Source: Lysobacter sp036697405
GTDB lineage: Bacteria > Pseudomonadota > Gammaproteobacteria > Xanthomonadales > Xanthomonadaceae
Reading direction: 5' to 3'
DNA: 64,000 bases
Assembly (NCBI RefSeq): GCF_036697405.1
Contig: NZ_JBAHWA010000006.1
Coordinates: 186,001-250,000, forward strand
Shown here: in pieces, positions 7,971-16,400 of the stretch
Position numbering within the stretch: the first letter of the stretch is position 1
Layout: each line of letters starts with the position of its first letter
Made by a program: the position numbers and the translations under genes
The notes under the pieces: generated by a model
The model's database searches: none
Told to the model about the DNA's origin: nothing
Seen by the model: only the letters and a program-made list of their open reading frames with translations

Positions 7971-10586
7971 ATGGACGGTCGGCAATCCAGGCAAGCAGGC
8001 AGGCCGGATGAGCCGGCGACGCCCGCGGCCGCGTTCGAACGCCAGGCCGCGCTGACGCCGACGCGTACCGCCCTGATCGCCGCCGCCAGGCGGATCGATT
8101 ACCGCGAACTCGATGCGCGCGCCAACGATCTGGCGCGGCGGCTGCAGGTCTTGGGCGTGGGGCCGGAACAGCTGGTGGCGGTGTGGATGGAACGCTCGCT
8201 GGCGCTGCCGATCGCGCTGTTGGCGATCGCCAAGGCCGGCGGCGCCTATCTGCCTTTGTACGTCGGCGCCGCCCCGGAGCAGCAGCGGCGGATGCTGGCC
8301 GAGACCGGCGCGCGCATCGTGCTGCACGAGCCTGGCGCGGCGCCGCCCGTGTTCGCACAGGGCCTGGAGCGTCTCGCCGTCGATGCCGATGCGCCCTTGT
8401 CCGACGCCGTCGCTGCGCCGCGGCGCGAAGACGATCCCGCGCAGCTGGCCTATGTGATGTACACCTCCGGGTCGACCGGTCGGCCCAAGGGCATCTGCAC
8501 CACGGCCGGCAACGTCGTCGCCTTCGCGCGTCACCGCCGCTGGCGCGAGGCCGCCGATGCGCGCGTGCTGCTGCATTCCTCGCCCGCGTTCGATGCGTCC
8601 ACCTACGAACTGTGGACGCCGCTGCTCAACGGCGCGGCGGTGGTGGTGGCGCCGCCGGGCGCGCTGGACGCGAGCGCGCTGCGGCGTGCGATCGCCGAGC
8701 ACGGCGTCACCGATCTGTGGCTGACCGCCGGCCTGTTCCACGCGCTGGCGGCCGAGGCCGCGTCCAGCCTGCGCGGGCTGCGCCAGGTGATCGCCGGCGG
8801 CGACGCGGTCGCCGCCGCCGCGGTGCGCCGGGTGCAGGTCAGCTGCCCGGGCCTGCGCGTGCTCAACGGCTACGGCCCCACCGAGACCACCGTCTTCGCG
8901 ACCTTGTGCGAATTGCCTCGATTGCGCAGCGACGAGGACGAGGTGCCGATCGGCCTGCCGCTGGACGGCGGCTATGTGCGCGTGCTCGACGAGGCGCAGC
9001 GCGAGGTGGCGCCGGGCGTGGCCGGCGAACTGTGGATCGGCGGCGCCGGCGTCGCCCGCGGCTACCTGCGGCGTCCCGAACTGACCGCGCAGCGTTTCGT
9101 GGCCGCCCCCTACGGTGCGCCGGGCGAGCGGCTCTATCGCAGCGGCGACCGTGTGTTGCGGCGCGCCGACGGGGCTTTGTGCTTTCTCGGCCGCGCCGAC
9201 CGCCAGATCAAGCTGCGCGGCTTCCGGGTCGAGCCGGGCGAGATCGAAGCGCGCCTGGCCCGGCTGCCGGGCGTGGCGCAGGCGGCGGTGCGCGCGGTCG
9301 CGGACCGCGCGGGCGGCAAGCGCCTGCTCGCCTACGTGGCGCGCGCCGATGCCCGCGACGACGATGCCGACTGGTTGCGCGCCACCGCCGCAGCGCTGGC
9401 GGCGCAGTTGCCCGACTACATGCATCCCGCCCAATGGCTGGTGCTGGCGCGGCTGCCGTTGACCGCGAACGGCAAGGTCGACGTCGCGGCATTGCCGCTG
9501 CCCGAGCCGGCCGTCGGCGCAGCCAGCGCGCCGGTATCGTGGCGGCCGCAGGAGAAAGTGCTGGCGGGGGTCTTCGCCGAGGTGCTGGGCCTGGACGCGG
9601 ACGTGATCGGTCCGGACGACGATTTCATCGCTCTGGGCGGCGACAGCCTCAGTGCGGTGCGGGTGGCGGCCTTGGCCGCGCGCGAAGGCCTGGCGGTGTC
9701 GGCGCGTCAGGTGCTGGCGCACCGCAGCGCGGCGCGCCTGGGCGCGGCCGCGGACCAGGACGACGGCGATACGCCCATCCTGGCCGAGATTCCGCCGGCT
9801 CTGCTGGCGCCGGTCCTGAGCATCCGTGCGGGTGCGCGGCCGGCCTTGTTCTGCTTCCATCCGGGCAGCGGCCTGAGCTGGCCCTATCGGCGCATGGCGC
9901 GCTACCTCGGCGGCGACTATGCGATACACGGCCTGCAGGCGCGCAGCCTGCGCGAGGCCGGCTATCTGCCCGAATCGGTGGAAGCCATGGCGGCCGACTA
10001 TGTGCGCCAGATGCGCGCGCTGCAGCCCGAAGGCCCGTATCGGCTGTTGGGCTGGTGCCTGGGAGGCGCCATCGCCAGCGCCGTCGCCGCCTGCCTGGAG
10101 GCGCAAGGCGAATGCGTATCGCTGCTGTGCGTGATCGACTTCTTCCCCGGACAGTTCGAAGCCGAATCGCAGCCGGCGCTGGTGCCGGAGCTGGAGACCG
10201 AAGACGAGGGCGCCGGGCCGGACGGGCACGACGAGGGCGACGGCGCCGCGCGCGCGCCGCCGCGGGTGATCGCCGAGATCGAAGAGGGCTATTACGACAT
10301 CTCCCCCATCCTGTTCGACCCGGACACCGGCGCCAACACCTTCGCCATCGCCGACCGCTACCGGCCCGTGCCCTTGGATTGCGACCTGCTGCTGATCCGC
10401 GCCGCGCCGCCGCGCGGGCCGGCCCCGCATTCGCCGCAATATTGGGCGCCTTACGTGCGCGGCGCGCTGCAGGTGCACGACCTGCCTTGCGAGCACGCGC
10501 TGATGCTCAACCTGCGCTACGCCGAGCAACTGGCCCGTCTCGTGCAGGCGCGATTGGACCGGACCGAGCGCGTGGCGACGGCTTGA
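7971..10586 (+). CDS. Stand-alone NRPS with A-T-TE layout and a Cys-type thioesterase
   Basis: This 871-residue enzyme has no condensation domain. It consists of an adenylation domain (about 20-505), a carrier domain with DDDFIALGGDSLSAVRV (about 525-600), and a thioesterase (about 615-860). The adenylation motifs are intact: YTSGSTGRPKG for ATP binding, FDASTYELW, NGYGPTETT, and LTANGKVD with the catalytic lysine. FDAS keeps the aspartate that binds the amino group of alpha-amino acids. The thioesterase motif is GWCLGG with Cys696 where most have serine. Asp723, 27 residues later as in the surfactin thioesterase, and His842 (CEHALML) complete a plausible triad. An acidic insert at about 733-765 lies in the lid region. 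Hand alignment to GrsA gives pocket residues near D-A-Y-G-I-G-G-V-F-K; I do not assign a substrate from this. A BASS-family transporter follows. Confidence 0.88.
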   Translation: MDGRQSRQAGRPDEPATPAAAFERQAALTPTRTALIAAARRIDYRELDARANDLARRLQVLGVGPEQLVAVWMERSLALPIALLAIAKAGGAYLPLYVGAAPEQQRRMLAETGARIVLHEPGAAPPVFAQGLERLAVDADAPLSDAVAAPRREDDPAQLAYVMYTSGSTGRPKGICTTAGNVVAFARHRRWREAADARVLLHSSPAFDASTYELWTPLLNGAAVVVAPPGALDASALRRAIAEHGVTDLWLTAGLFHALAAEAASSLRGLRQVIAGGDAVAAAAVRRVQVSCPGLRVLNGYGPTETTVFATLCELPRLRSDEDEVPIGLPLDGGYVRVLDEAQREVAPGVAGELWIGGAGVARGYLRRPELTAQRFVAAPYGAPGERLYRSGDRVLRRADGALCFLGRADRQIKLRGFRVEPGEIEARLARLPGVAQAAVRAVADRAGGKRLLAYVARADARDDDADWLRATAAALAAQLPDYMHPAQWLVLARLPLTANGKVDVAALPLPEPAVGAASAPVSWRPQEKVLAGVFAEVLGLDADVIGPDDDFIALGGDSLSAVRVAALAAREGLAVSARQVLAHRSAARLGAAADQDDGDTPILAEIPPALLAPVLSIRAGARPALFCFHPGSGLSWPYRRMARYLGGDYAIHGLQARSLREAGYLPESVEAMAADYVRQMRALQPEGPYRLLGWCLGGAIASAVAACLEAQGECVSLLCVIDFFPGQFEAESQPALVPELETEDEGAGPDGHDEGDGAARAPPRVIAEIEEGYYDISPILFDPDTGANTFAIADRYRPVPLDCDLLLIRAAPPRGPAPHSPQYWAPYVRGALQVHDLPCEHALMLNLRYAEQLARLVQARLDRTERVATA

Positions 10587-10690
10587 GCGCGACCCGCGGT
10601 TGACCTGGCCGCCGGTTCGGGGCATCAATCCCGATGGCGGCGCTCGCAGGCCATCCCGTCGTCCCATCTTCAGCGCAGGGGTAAACAGGT

Positions 10691-11575
10691 ATGCAGAACA
10701 GCCAGTTGTTGCAGGTGCTGCTGCCGATCGCGATCGCGCTGATCATGGCCGGCATCGGCATGTCGCTGACGCCCGCGGATTTTCTGCGCATCGGCCAAAG
10801 CCCCAAGCCCGTGCTGGTCGGCGTGCTCGGCCACTATGTCTGGTTGCCCGCGTTGGGTTTCTTCATCGCCTGGGCGTTCGCGTTGCCGCCGGAATTCGCG
10901 GTCGGCCTGGTGCTGGTGGCCGCCTGTCCCAGCGGTTCCTCGTCGAACGCGCTCACTTATCTGGCGCGCGGCAACGTCGCCCTGGCGGTCAGCCTCACCG
11001 TGATCAGCGGCCTGGTCACTTTCCTGAGCGTGCCCTTGCTGGTCAACCTGGCCTTGCAGTGGTTCGCCGGCGAACGCGCGGACCTGCAGGTGCCGTTTCG
11101 CAGTACCGCGCTGCACCTGGCCGCGCTGGTACTGGTGCCGATCCTGGTCGGCATGGGCGTGCGCCGGTTCGTGCCGGCGTTCGCATTGCGGATCGAGAAA
11201 TGGACCGGCGTTTTCGCCCTGCTGGTGCTGTTCGCGATCATCGTCGCGCTGATCGTCCAGCAATGGGACCGCTTGCCGACCCTGCTGCGCGGCGTCGGCT
11301 TGCCCGCCTTCGCGCTGGCCTGCGGCGCCACCGCCGGCGGCGTCGCCTTGGGCCGTCTGATGCGCTTGAGCCTGCCGGATGCGCTGACCATCGGCATCGA
11401 AGTCGGCGTGCAGAACGCCACCCTGGCCGCCTTGCTCGCCCTGAGCCTGATGAAGTCCGAGCAGATCGCGGTGCCGGCGTTGATGTACGGCCTGATGATG
11501 TACCTGCCCGCCGCCGCCGTGGTGATGTACGGGCGTTACGCCTCCCGTCGCGCGGCGAGCGCGGCAACGGCTTAG
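10691..11575 (+). CDS. Bile acid:sodium symporter family (BASS) transporter
   Basis: This 294-residue integral membrane protein has about nine or ten hydrophobic helices. It contains the family signatures VGLVLVAACPSGSSSNALTYLARGN (an unwound sodium-site region) and, near the end, GIEVGVQNATLAALLAL (the second crossing motif with the EVGxQN sequence). Family members carry organic anions such as bile acids, pantoate or sulfonated compounds with sodium, so the substrate is open. An AGGGGTAAACAGGT sequence precedes the ATG. It follows the A-T-TE synthetase by 104 bp on the same strand; export or uptake of a related metabolite is possible but unproven. Confidence 0.88.
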   Translation: MQNSQLLQVLLPIAIALIMAGIGMSLTPADFLRIGQSPKPVLVGVLGHYVWLPALGFFIAWAFALPPEFAVGLVLVAACPSGSSSNALTYLARGNVALAVSLTVISGLVTFLSVPLLVNLALQWFAGERADLQVPFRSTALHLAALVLVPILVGMGVRRFVPAFALRIEKWTGVFALLVLFAIIVALIVQQWDRLPTLLRGVGLPAFALACGATAGGVALGRLMRLSLPDALTIGIEVGVQNATLAALLALSLMKSEQIAVPALMYGLMMYLPAAAVVMYGRYASRRAASAATA

Positions 11576-11688
11576 CGCAAAGCGCCGGCGCTGCGGCAGG
11601 CCGGTGTCCGCGCGTTACCAGCGGCACATCGCCAGGACGGCGGCGGCGCCTATGGTGGTGTTCCGTTCACCCGCAAGGAGCCTCCGCC

Positions 11689-13248
11689 ATGCCTATCGAT
11701 TCTATCGTTCGTGAATCGGGCGCATCGCGCGCGAGCTGGGCGATGCGCCTGCGCGGCCTGGCCTGGCTGGTCTGCGCCGCGGCGGCGCCGCTGCAGGCGC
11801 AGACGCCGGCGGCCGCGGATCCCTTCGCGGCCCTCGATCACGGCCTGCGCCCCAGCGTGATCGCCGCGGGCGAAGCGCCGCCGCGCTGGTCGTTGGCGCA
11901 ACGCATGCGCCATTACAACGTGCCCGGAGTGGCGATCGCGCTGATCCGCAACGGCGAGGTCGTGCGCGCCACCGGCTACGGCCTGCGCGAGGCCGGCACC
12001 CAGGACAAGGTGGACGGCGACACCCTGTTCTCGGTGGGATCGATCAGCAAGGTGGCGACCGCGGCCACCGGCCTGCGCCTGGTCGCGCAGGGCCGGCTGG
12101 ATCTGGATCGCGACGTAGGCGACTACCTCAAGCGCTGGAAGCTGCCGGCCTCCGCCGAGCCGCCGCAGCCGCGCGTGAATCTGCGCATGCTGATGTCGCA
12201 CACCTCCGGCCTGGGCGTGCACGGCTTCGCCGACTACCAGCCGCAGGAACCGCTGCCGACCCTGGTGCAGGTGCTCGAGGGACAGGCGCCTGCCAAGGGC
12301 GAGCCGGTCCGGTTCAAGCATGTGCCGGGCTCGGTCGTGGACTACTCCGGCGGCGGCGTCACCGTGGAACAACTGGTGCTCGAAGACGTGAGCGGCCAAT
12401 CGCTGCAGGCGCTGGCACGCGAACAGGTGTTCGCGCCGCTGGGCATGCGCCGCAGCACCTTCGAAAGTCCGCTCTCGCCGGCGCACGGCAATATCGCCAA
12501 GGCGCACGACAGCGACGGCGACCCGGTGGCGCTGCCGCGCGGCTGGGAAAGCTTCGGCGAGGGCGGCGCGTCCGGGCTGTGGACCAGCGCCAACGACCTG
12601 GGCCGCCTGGTCGGCGGCTTGATCAAGAGCTACCAGGGCCGCGGCGACTTCCTGCCGCAGGCGCTGGCCACCGCGATGATGACCGAGGTCTCGCCCAGCG
12701 TGTTCGGCCTCGGCCCGCGCCTGGGAGGTTCGGGCCCGGACCGCTACTTCTTCCACATGGGCGCCAACGAAAGCTACCTGGCGCTCATGGAAGGCTATCC
12801 GGAAACCGGCGACGGCTACGTGGTCCTGACTAACGCCAGCAACGGCGGCGCGCTGATCGACGAAATCCGCAACGCCCTGGCCGATGCGATCGCACCGGGC
12901 GCGCATCCGTCGGTGCAGGCGGTGGCGCCGCGGCTGCCGCCGTCTTCCGACTTCATCGGCGCGTACCGCCTCGACACCCAGGTGCCGATGGACCTGCGTC
13001 GCGCCACCGCCGACAATTTCGACTACGGCGCCCTGCGCGTGAACGTCGCCGGCGACGCCGTCCAACTGCTGTTGCCGGGACGCGAGCAGCAGCCGGTGGC
13101 GCTGCATTCGCTGGGACCCGCGCGCTACGTCTACGGCGGCATCTACACCATCGTGTTCGATTTCCGCCGCGACGCCTGGGGCAAGGTGCGCGGACTGACG
13201 GTGGCGATCCCCGAGGCCGATTCGGTGACCTACTACCTGAAGGAATGA
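11689..13248 (+). CDS. Secreted serine hydrolase, beta-lactamase/penicillin-binding (class C-like) fold
   Basis: This 519-residue protein shows the serine hydrolase motifs of the class C beta-lactamase/DD-peptidase group: SISK (nucleophile Ser118, Lys121), YSG at 219-221 (the YxN-like tyrosine), and HMGANESY as the third motif. A hydrophobic signal segment (about 20-37) ends PLQAQ, so it is exported. A C-terminal extension (about 410-519) resembles the lipocalin-like tail of many such hydrolases. The family includes esterases, peptidases and beta-lactamases; I cannot pick one. The ATG at 11689 has a strong AAGGAG sequence upstream. An internal ATG at 11743 would give a more normal signal peptide and is an alternative start. 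Confidence 0.85.
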   Translation: MPIDSIVRESGASRASWAMRLRGLAWLVCAAAAPLQAQTPAAADPFAALDHGLRPSVIAAGEAPPRWSLAQRMRHYNVPGVAIALIRNGEVVRATGYGLREAGTQDKVDGDTLFSVGSISKVATAATGLRLVAQGRLDLDRDVGDYLKRWKLPASAEPPQPRVNLRMLMSHTSGLGVHGFADYQPQEPLPTLVQVLEGQAPAKGEPVRFKHVPGSVVDYSGGGVTVEQLVLEDVSGQSLQALAREQVFAPLGMRRSTFESPLSPAHGNIAKAHDSDGDPVALPRGWESFGEGGASGLWTSANDLGRLVGGLIKSYQGRGDFLPQALATAMMTEVSPSVFGLGPRLGGSGPDRYFFHMGANESYLALMEGYPETGDGYVVLTNASNGGALIDEIRNALADAIAPGAHPSVQAVAPRLPPSSDFIGAYRLDTQVPMDLRRATADNFDYGALRVNVAGDAVQLLLPGREQQPVALHSLGPARYVYGGIYTIVFDFRRDAWGKVRGLTVAIPEADSVTYYLKE

Positions 13249-13467
13249 CCGCCGTATTCGGGCGCGCTGGCCGGCCACCGCCAGACGGGCTTCATCACGG
13301 CTAGGCGGGCGCTGTCGGACAATCGCGTCGCAGCGCGAAACGCGATGGCGCCGCTGGGCCAATGGCCGCGGTCGCGAAGCCCGCGCGCATAGCGCCGTCG
13401 CAACCGCGCGTCCCGACTGGTGCTATCCATCGATTCCGCGCGAACGGCAAACGCAGGAGGTGCGCTG

Positions 13468-14943
13468 ATGAGCCTGCACGGCAGCGTTGGACGGACGGCG
13501 GCGGCGATCCTGGCCTTGACCGCCTGCTGCGCATCCGCATTCGCGGGCGGTCCCTCCGCCGCGCGCATCCAGCGCGCAGCGGACGGATCCGCGCGCGAGC
13601 TCAAGCCCTGCGAACTGCCCGGCCTCGCCGAGCGCGCCTATTGCGGCCAACTCGACGTGCCCGAACACGCGGGCCGCCCGCGCGGCCGCCGGCTGACCCT
13701 GCATTTCGCCGTGCTCCCGGCCACGCAGGGCGCGGCGACGAGCGATCCCATCGTCCCGCTGATGGGCGGTCCTGGCGAGGACGCCATCAGCGCGGCGGCG
13801 GTGTACGCGCAGCGGCTCCCCGGGCTGCGCCGCCATCGCGACATCCTGTTGCTGGACCAGCGCGGCACCGGCCGCTCCGGCGCCCTGCGCTGCGACCTGC
13901 ACGCCGGCGCCGATACCGCGACCCGCCTGCACCATCTGTTTCCGCCCGAGGCGGCGCAGCGTTGCGCGCGCGAGCTGCGCGCGCGCGCGGACTTGAGCCA
14001 GTACACCTACGAAAACGTCGCCCACGATCTCGAACGCGTGCGGCGCGCGCTGGGCTACGGCCCCCTCAACCTCAGTGCCGGTTCCTACGGCACGCGGGCG
14101 GCGCAGGTGTTCATGCGCCTGTATCCCGACAGCGTGCGTACCGCCTACCTGGGCAGCGTGGTGCCGCTGGACGTGGCCACGCCCATGACCATGGCCAAGA
14201 CCGCGCAGGACCAGCTCGAGCGCATGCTGCGTTCCTGCGAGGCCGACGCGGACTGCCGCGCGGCGTTTCCTCGGCTGCGCGAGGAGTTCGGCGCGATCGC
14301 GGCGCGCCTGGCCCGGGGCGAAGCGAAGCTGGCGCCGCCGGGCAGCGATGCCGCGATACGCCTGTCGCAGGGCCGGGTCGCCGAATGGTTCCGTTCGCGC
14401 CTCTATCGCCCCGCCACCGCCGCGGAACTGCCCTGGCTGATCCACCAGGCCCATGCGGGCAACTGGACTCCCATCGTCGACGGCATCTTGGACAATGCGC
14501 GCGACATGCCATCGGCGCTGAGCGTGGGCTTGTTCCTGACCGTGACCTGCCGCGAAGACGTGGCCTTCATCGACGAACGCGACATCGCCGCGCAGACCCA
14601 AGGCACCTTCCTGGGCGATTACCGGGTGCGAGAGCAGATGGCCGCCTGCGCGCATTGGCCGAAGCCCGCCTTGCCCGCGCAATACCGCCGACCGCCGCGC
14701 TCGCAGCGGCCCGTCCTGTTCGTCTCCGGCGACAGCGACGGCGCATCGCCGCTGTGGTTCACGCAGCGGGTCGCGCAGGCGTTTGCGGATCGCGTCGAGA
14801 TCGTCGCGCGCAATCAGGGCCACACCGAATGGAGCGGCTGCATCGCCCGGCGCTACGAGCGCTTCGTACGCGAGGGCTCGACGCGAGGCATCGAATCGAG
14901 CGCCTGCGAGGACGTTCCGCGGCCGCCGTTTCGCTTGCGTTGA
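13468..14943 (+). CDS. Secreted alpha/beta hydrolase, S33 / tripeptidyl-aminopeptidase-like
   Basis: This 491-residue protein has an N-terminal signal peptide (about 1-27, ending ASAFA). Its alpha/beta-hydrolase core shows GGPGEDAISAAAVYAQ (oxyanion loop), LLLDQRGTGRSG, and the nucleophile elbow SAGSYGTRAAQV (Ser206). A C-terminal TAP-like region includes VSGDSDGASPLWFTQRV (acid) and NQGHTEWSGC (His). This is the layout of proline iminopeptidase-related secreted aminopeptidases, so peptide cleavage in the periplasm or outside is likely. The start was set at the ATG behind an AGGAGG sequence (13455-13460). Paired cysteines suggest disulfides. It stands alone on the plus strand and converges with the next gene. 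Confidence 0.85.
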   Translation: MSLHGSVGRTAAAILALTACCASAFAGGPSAARIQRAADGSARELKPCELPGLAERAYCGQLDVPEHAGRPRGRRLTLHFAVLPATQGAATSDPIVPLMGGPGEDAISAAAVYAQRLPGLRRHRDILLLDQRGTGRSGALRCDLHAGADTATRLHHLFPPEAAQRCARELRARADLSQYTYENVAHDLERVRRALGYGPLNLSAGSYGTRAAQVFMRLYPDSVRTAYLGSVVPLDVATPMTMAKTAQDQLERMLRSCEADADCRAAFPRLREEFGAIAARLARGEAKLAPPGSDAAIRLSQGRVAEWFRSRLYRPATAAELPWLIHQAHAGNWTPIVDGILDNARDMPSALSVGLFLTVTCREDVAFIDERDIAAQTQGTFLGDYRVREQMAACAHWPKPALPAQYRRPPRSQRPVLFVSGDSDGASPLWFTQRVAQAFADRVEIVARNQGHTEWSGCIARRYERFVREGSTRGIESSACEDVPRPPFRLR

Positions 14944-15024
14944 CGCGCAAGTGGCGGATCGCCCGGCCGCAGCACCCGATGCGCGGCTGTGCCGGGCCCC
15001 GCGTCGGGCGCATCGCCGATGGGG

Positions 15025-16332
15025 CTATTTCTCGGCCGTGGGGGCCACGATCAGATCGCCGTTTCGATCGCCGGCCCGCACCGACCAGCCCGGCTTGAGA
15101 TCCAGCCGCCAACCCTCGCCCTTGAGCGCGGTACGGTCCATGCCGGACGCGGACACCGTCGCCTGCGTGGCGGTGAGCAGCGCGCCGCCGCTTTCGACTT
15201 CCAGCGCGCCCCATTCGCCGGTCAATCGCATCGTCGGATAGACCATGCCCAACTCGTCCAGCGGCACCAGGGTTTGCGGGTTGAACTGCCGGTTGCTCTT
15301 CTTGAGCGGAACGATCAGCACCGGGCCGTCGACCAGGCGCGCCTTCCAGTCCGCGGCCTGTCGGCGCTGCTGGCGGTCGCGCGATTCTTCCGACGCCCGC
15401 AGCGTCCCGTCGTCGTACTGTGCGGCGCGCGTCTTGAGGGTGCCAAGGTCCGAATCGGGCAATCGCATCGCCAAGCTCAGCAGCTGGTCCAGGCGCTGCC
15501 CGGAGCCCAGCTTGCCGCGCCAGGCCGGGTCGGTCTCGTCCAGCAACAGGCCCAGGGCGGGGCCGGTGGCGTAGGCGAAGGAGCGCACGAAACTCGGCGC
15601 CTGCGCGAACGCGGACAGGTCGTATTGCGCGTAGGCGATGCGCGCCTGCGGATCGCTCAACCCCAGGCGCACGCCGGTGTACTCGGGCACGCCTTCGTTG
15701 ATTTCGAGCAGGCCTTCCTCCAGCGCCGCCTGCGGGAACAGGCGATGGCGCTCGCGACGGAACAGCAGCGCGTCGGCCACGGCCGCCCGGCGCTCGGCCG
15801 GCGTCGGTGCGCCGACCGCCTTGGCCAGGGCGCGCCACTCCAGCTGCAGCAGGTAGCGGCCTTCGAGCGTGTCCAGGTGGCGGTTCCCGACTTCGTTGCG
15901 GCTGAGCCCCAAGCCCGGCTGGATGCGATGGAACAGTTCGTGCGCGATCAGCACATGGCGCTTGCCGTCCTCGGTCGGCAGGGGCCACAGCAACTGCGTC
16001 CAGCGCACGCCCGCCCATTCGGTGGGGGTGTTGGCGATGATCACACTGTCGGGCAGCGTGCCCGTGTAGACCTTGCCGGTGGCGACCAACTGACCCTGCG
16101 CATCGGCGGCGTTGGCCACCACCGATCGGTCGGTGTAATCGACCAGCAGGATCGGGCCGCACAAGGAAGCCCCCCAGAGCTGGCCGCCGTCGCGGTCGCA
16201 TAGGGCCTGGGCTTCGGCGAAGACGCGCGCGGCTTCGGCCGGGTCCGCGGCCGCGCCGGCCGGTGCGGGAACCAGCAAGGCGCCCACGGCGATGGCCAGG
16301 GCAAGACGGGTGATGCCGGCGAGCAGGTCCAT
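15025..16332 (-). CDS. Secreted HExxH protein of unknown family (gluzincin-like)
   Basis: This 435-residue protein has a clear signal peptide (about 1-27, ending APAGA). I do not recognise the family. It contains HELFH at 131-135, and 24 residues after the motif a glutamate at about 157 in HLDTLEGRY. That is the HExxH-(about 24)-E spacing of gluzincin metallopeptidases. The rest is unremarkable, with a C-terminal part (about 330-430) that looks like a beta-rich domain. The gene sits directly downstream of a BlaI/BlaR1-like pair on the same strand, and its short upstream region carries two TACGA-N6-TCGTA palindromes. It is probably the regulated output of that pair. Peptidase activity is inferred, not shown. 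Confidence 0.72.
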   Translation of the reverse strand: MDLLAGITRLALAIAVGALLVPAPAGAAADPAEAARVFAEAQALCDRDGGQLWGASLCGPILLVDYTDRSVVANAADAQGQLVATGKVYTGTLPDSVIIANTPTEWAGVRWTQLLWPLPTEDGKRHVLIAHELFHRIQPGLGLSRNEVGNRHLDTLEGRYLLQLEWRALAKAVGAPTPAERRAAVADALLFRRERHRLFPQAALEEGLLEINEGVPEYTGVRLGLSDPQARIAYAQYDLSAFAQAPSFVRSFAYATGPALGLLLDETDPAWRGKLGSGQRLDQLLSLAMRLPDSDLGTLKTRAAQYDDGTLRASEESRDRQQRRQAADWKARLVDGPVLIVPLKKSNRQFNPQTLVPLDELGMVYPTMRLTGEWGALEVESGGALLTATQATVSASGMDRTALKGEGWRLDLKPGWSVRAGDRNGDLIVAPTAEK

Positions 16333-16342
16333 GCGGTCTCTC

Positions 16343-16380
16343 TACGATGGTTGTCGTATTTATCTACGACGCGCATCGTA
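16343..16380. promoter_or_regulatory. Two BlaI-type operator palindromes
   Basis: TACGA-N6-TCGTA occurs twice, at 16343-16358 and 16365-16380, with centres 22 bp apart (two helical turns). Both copies have perfect 5-bp arms and identical spacing. They lie 11-48 bp upstream of the secreted HExxH gene and just after the BlaR1-like gene. BlaI/MecI/CopY repressors bind paired TACA- or TACGA-like palindromes. The identical spacing and location make a repressor site very likely. Confidence 0.68.
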
Positions 16381-16400
16381 TAACAGGGTTGCGGCGAGTG

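Noticed and set aside
7971..9500. Assigning an amino acid from the adenylation pocket residues
   Set aside because: The pocket residues were read by hand against GrsA and the position between core motifs A4 and A5 is uncertain. The strings are given only as leads.
10600..11688. Upstream extension of the serine hydrolase frame
   Set aside because: The extension lies inside the BASS transporter gene in another frame. A ribosome site and signal peptide mark the start at 11689.
11689..13248. Calling the class C-like hydrolase a beta-lactamase target of the BlaI system
   Set aside because: It lies about 4 kb away on the other strand and has no TACGA-N6-TCGTA site upstream, and the motifs fit esterases as well as beta-lactamases.
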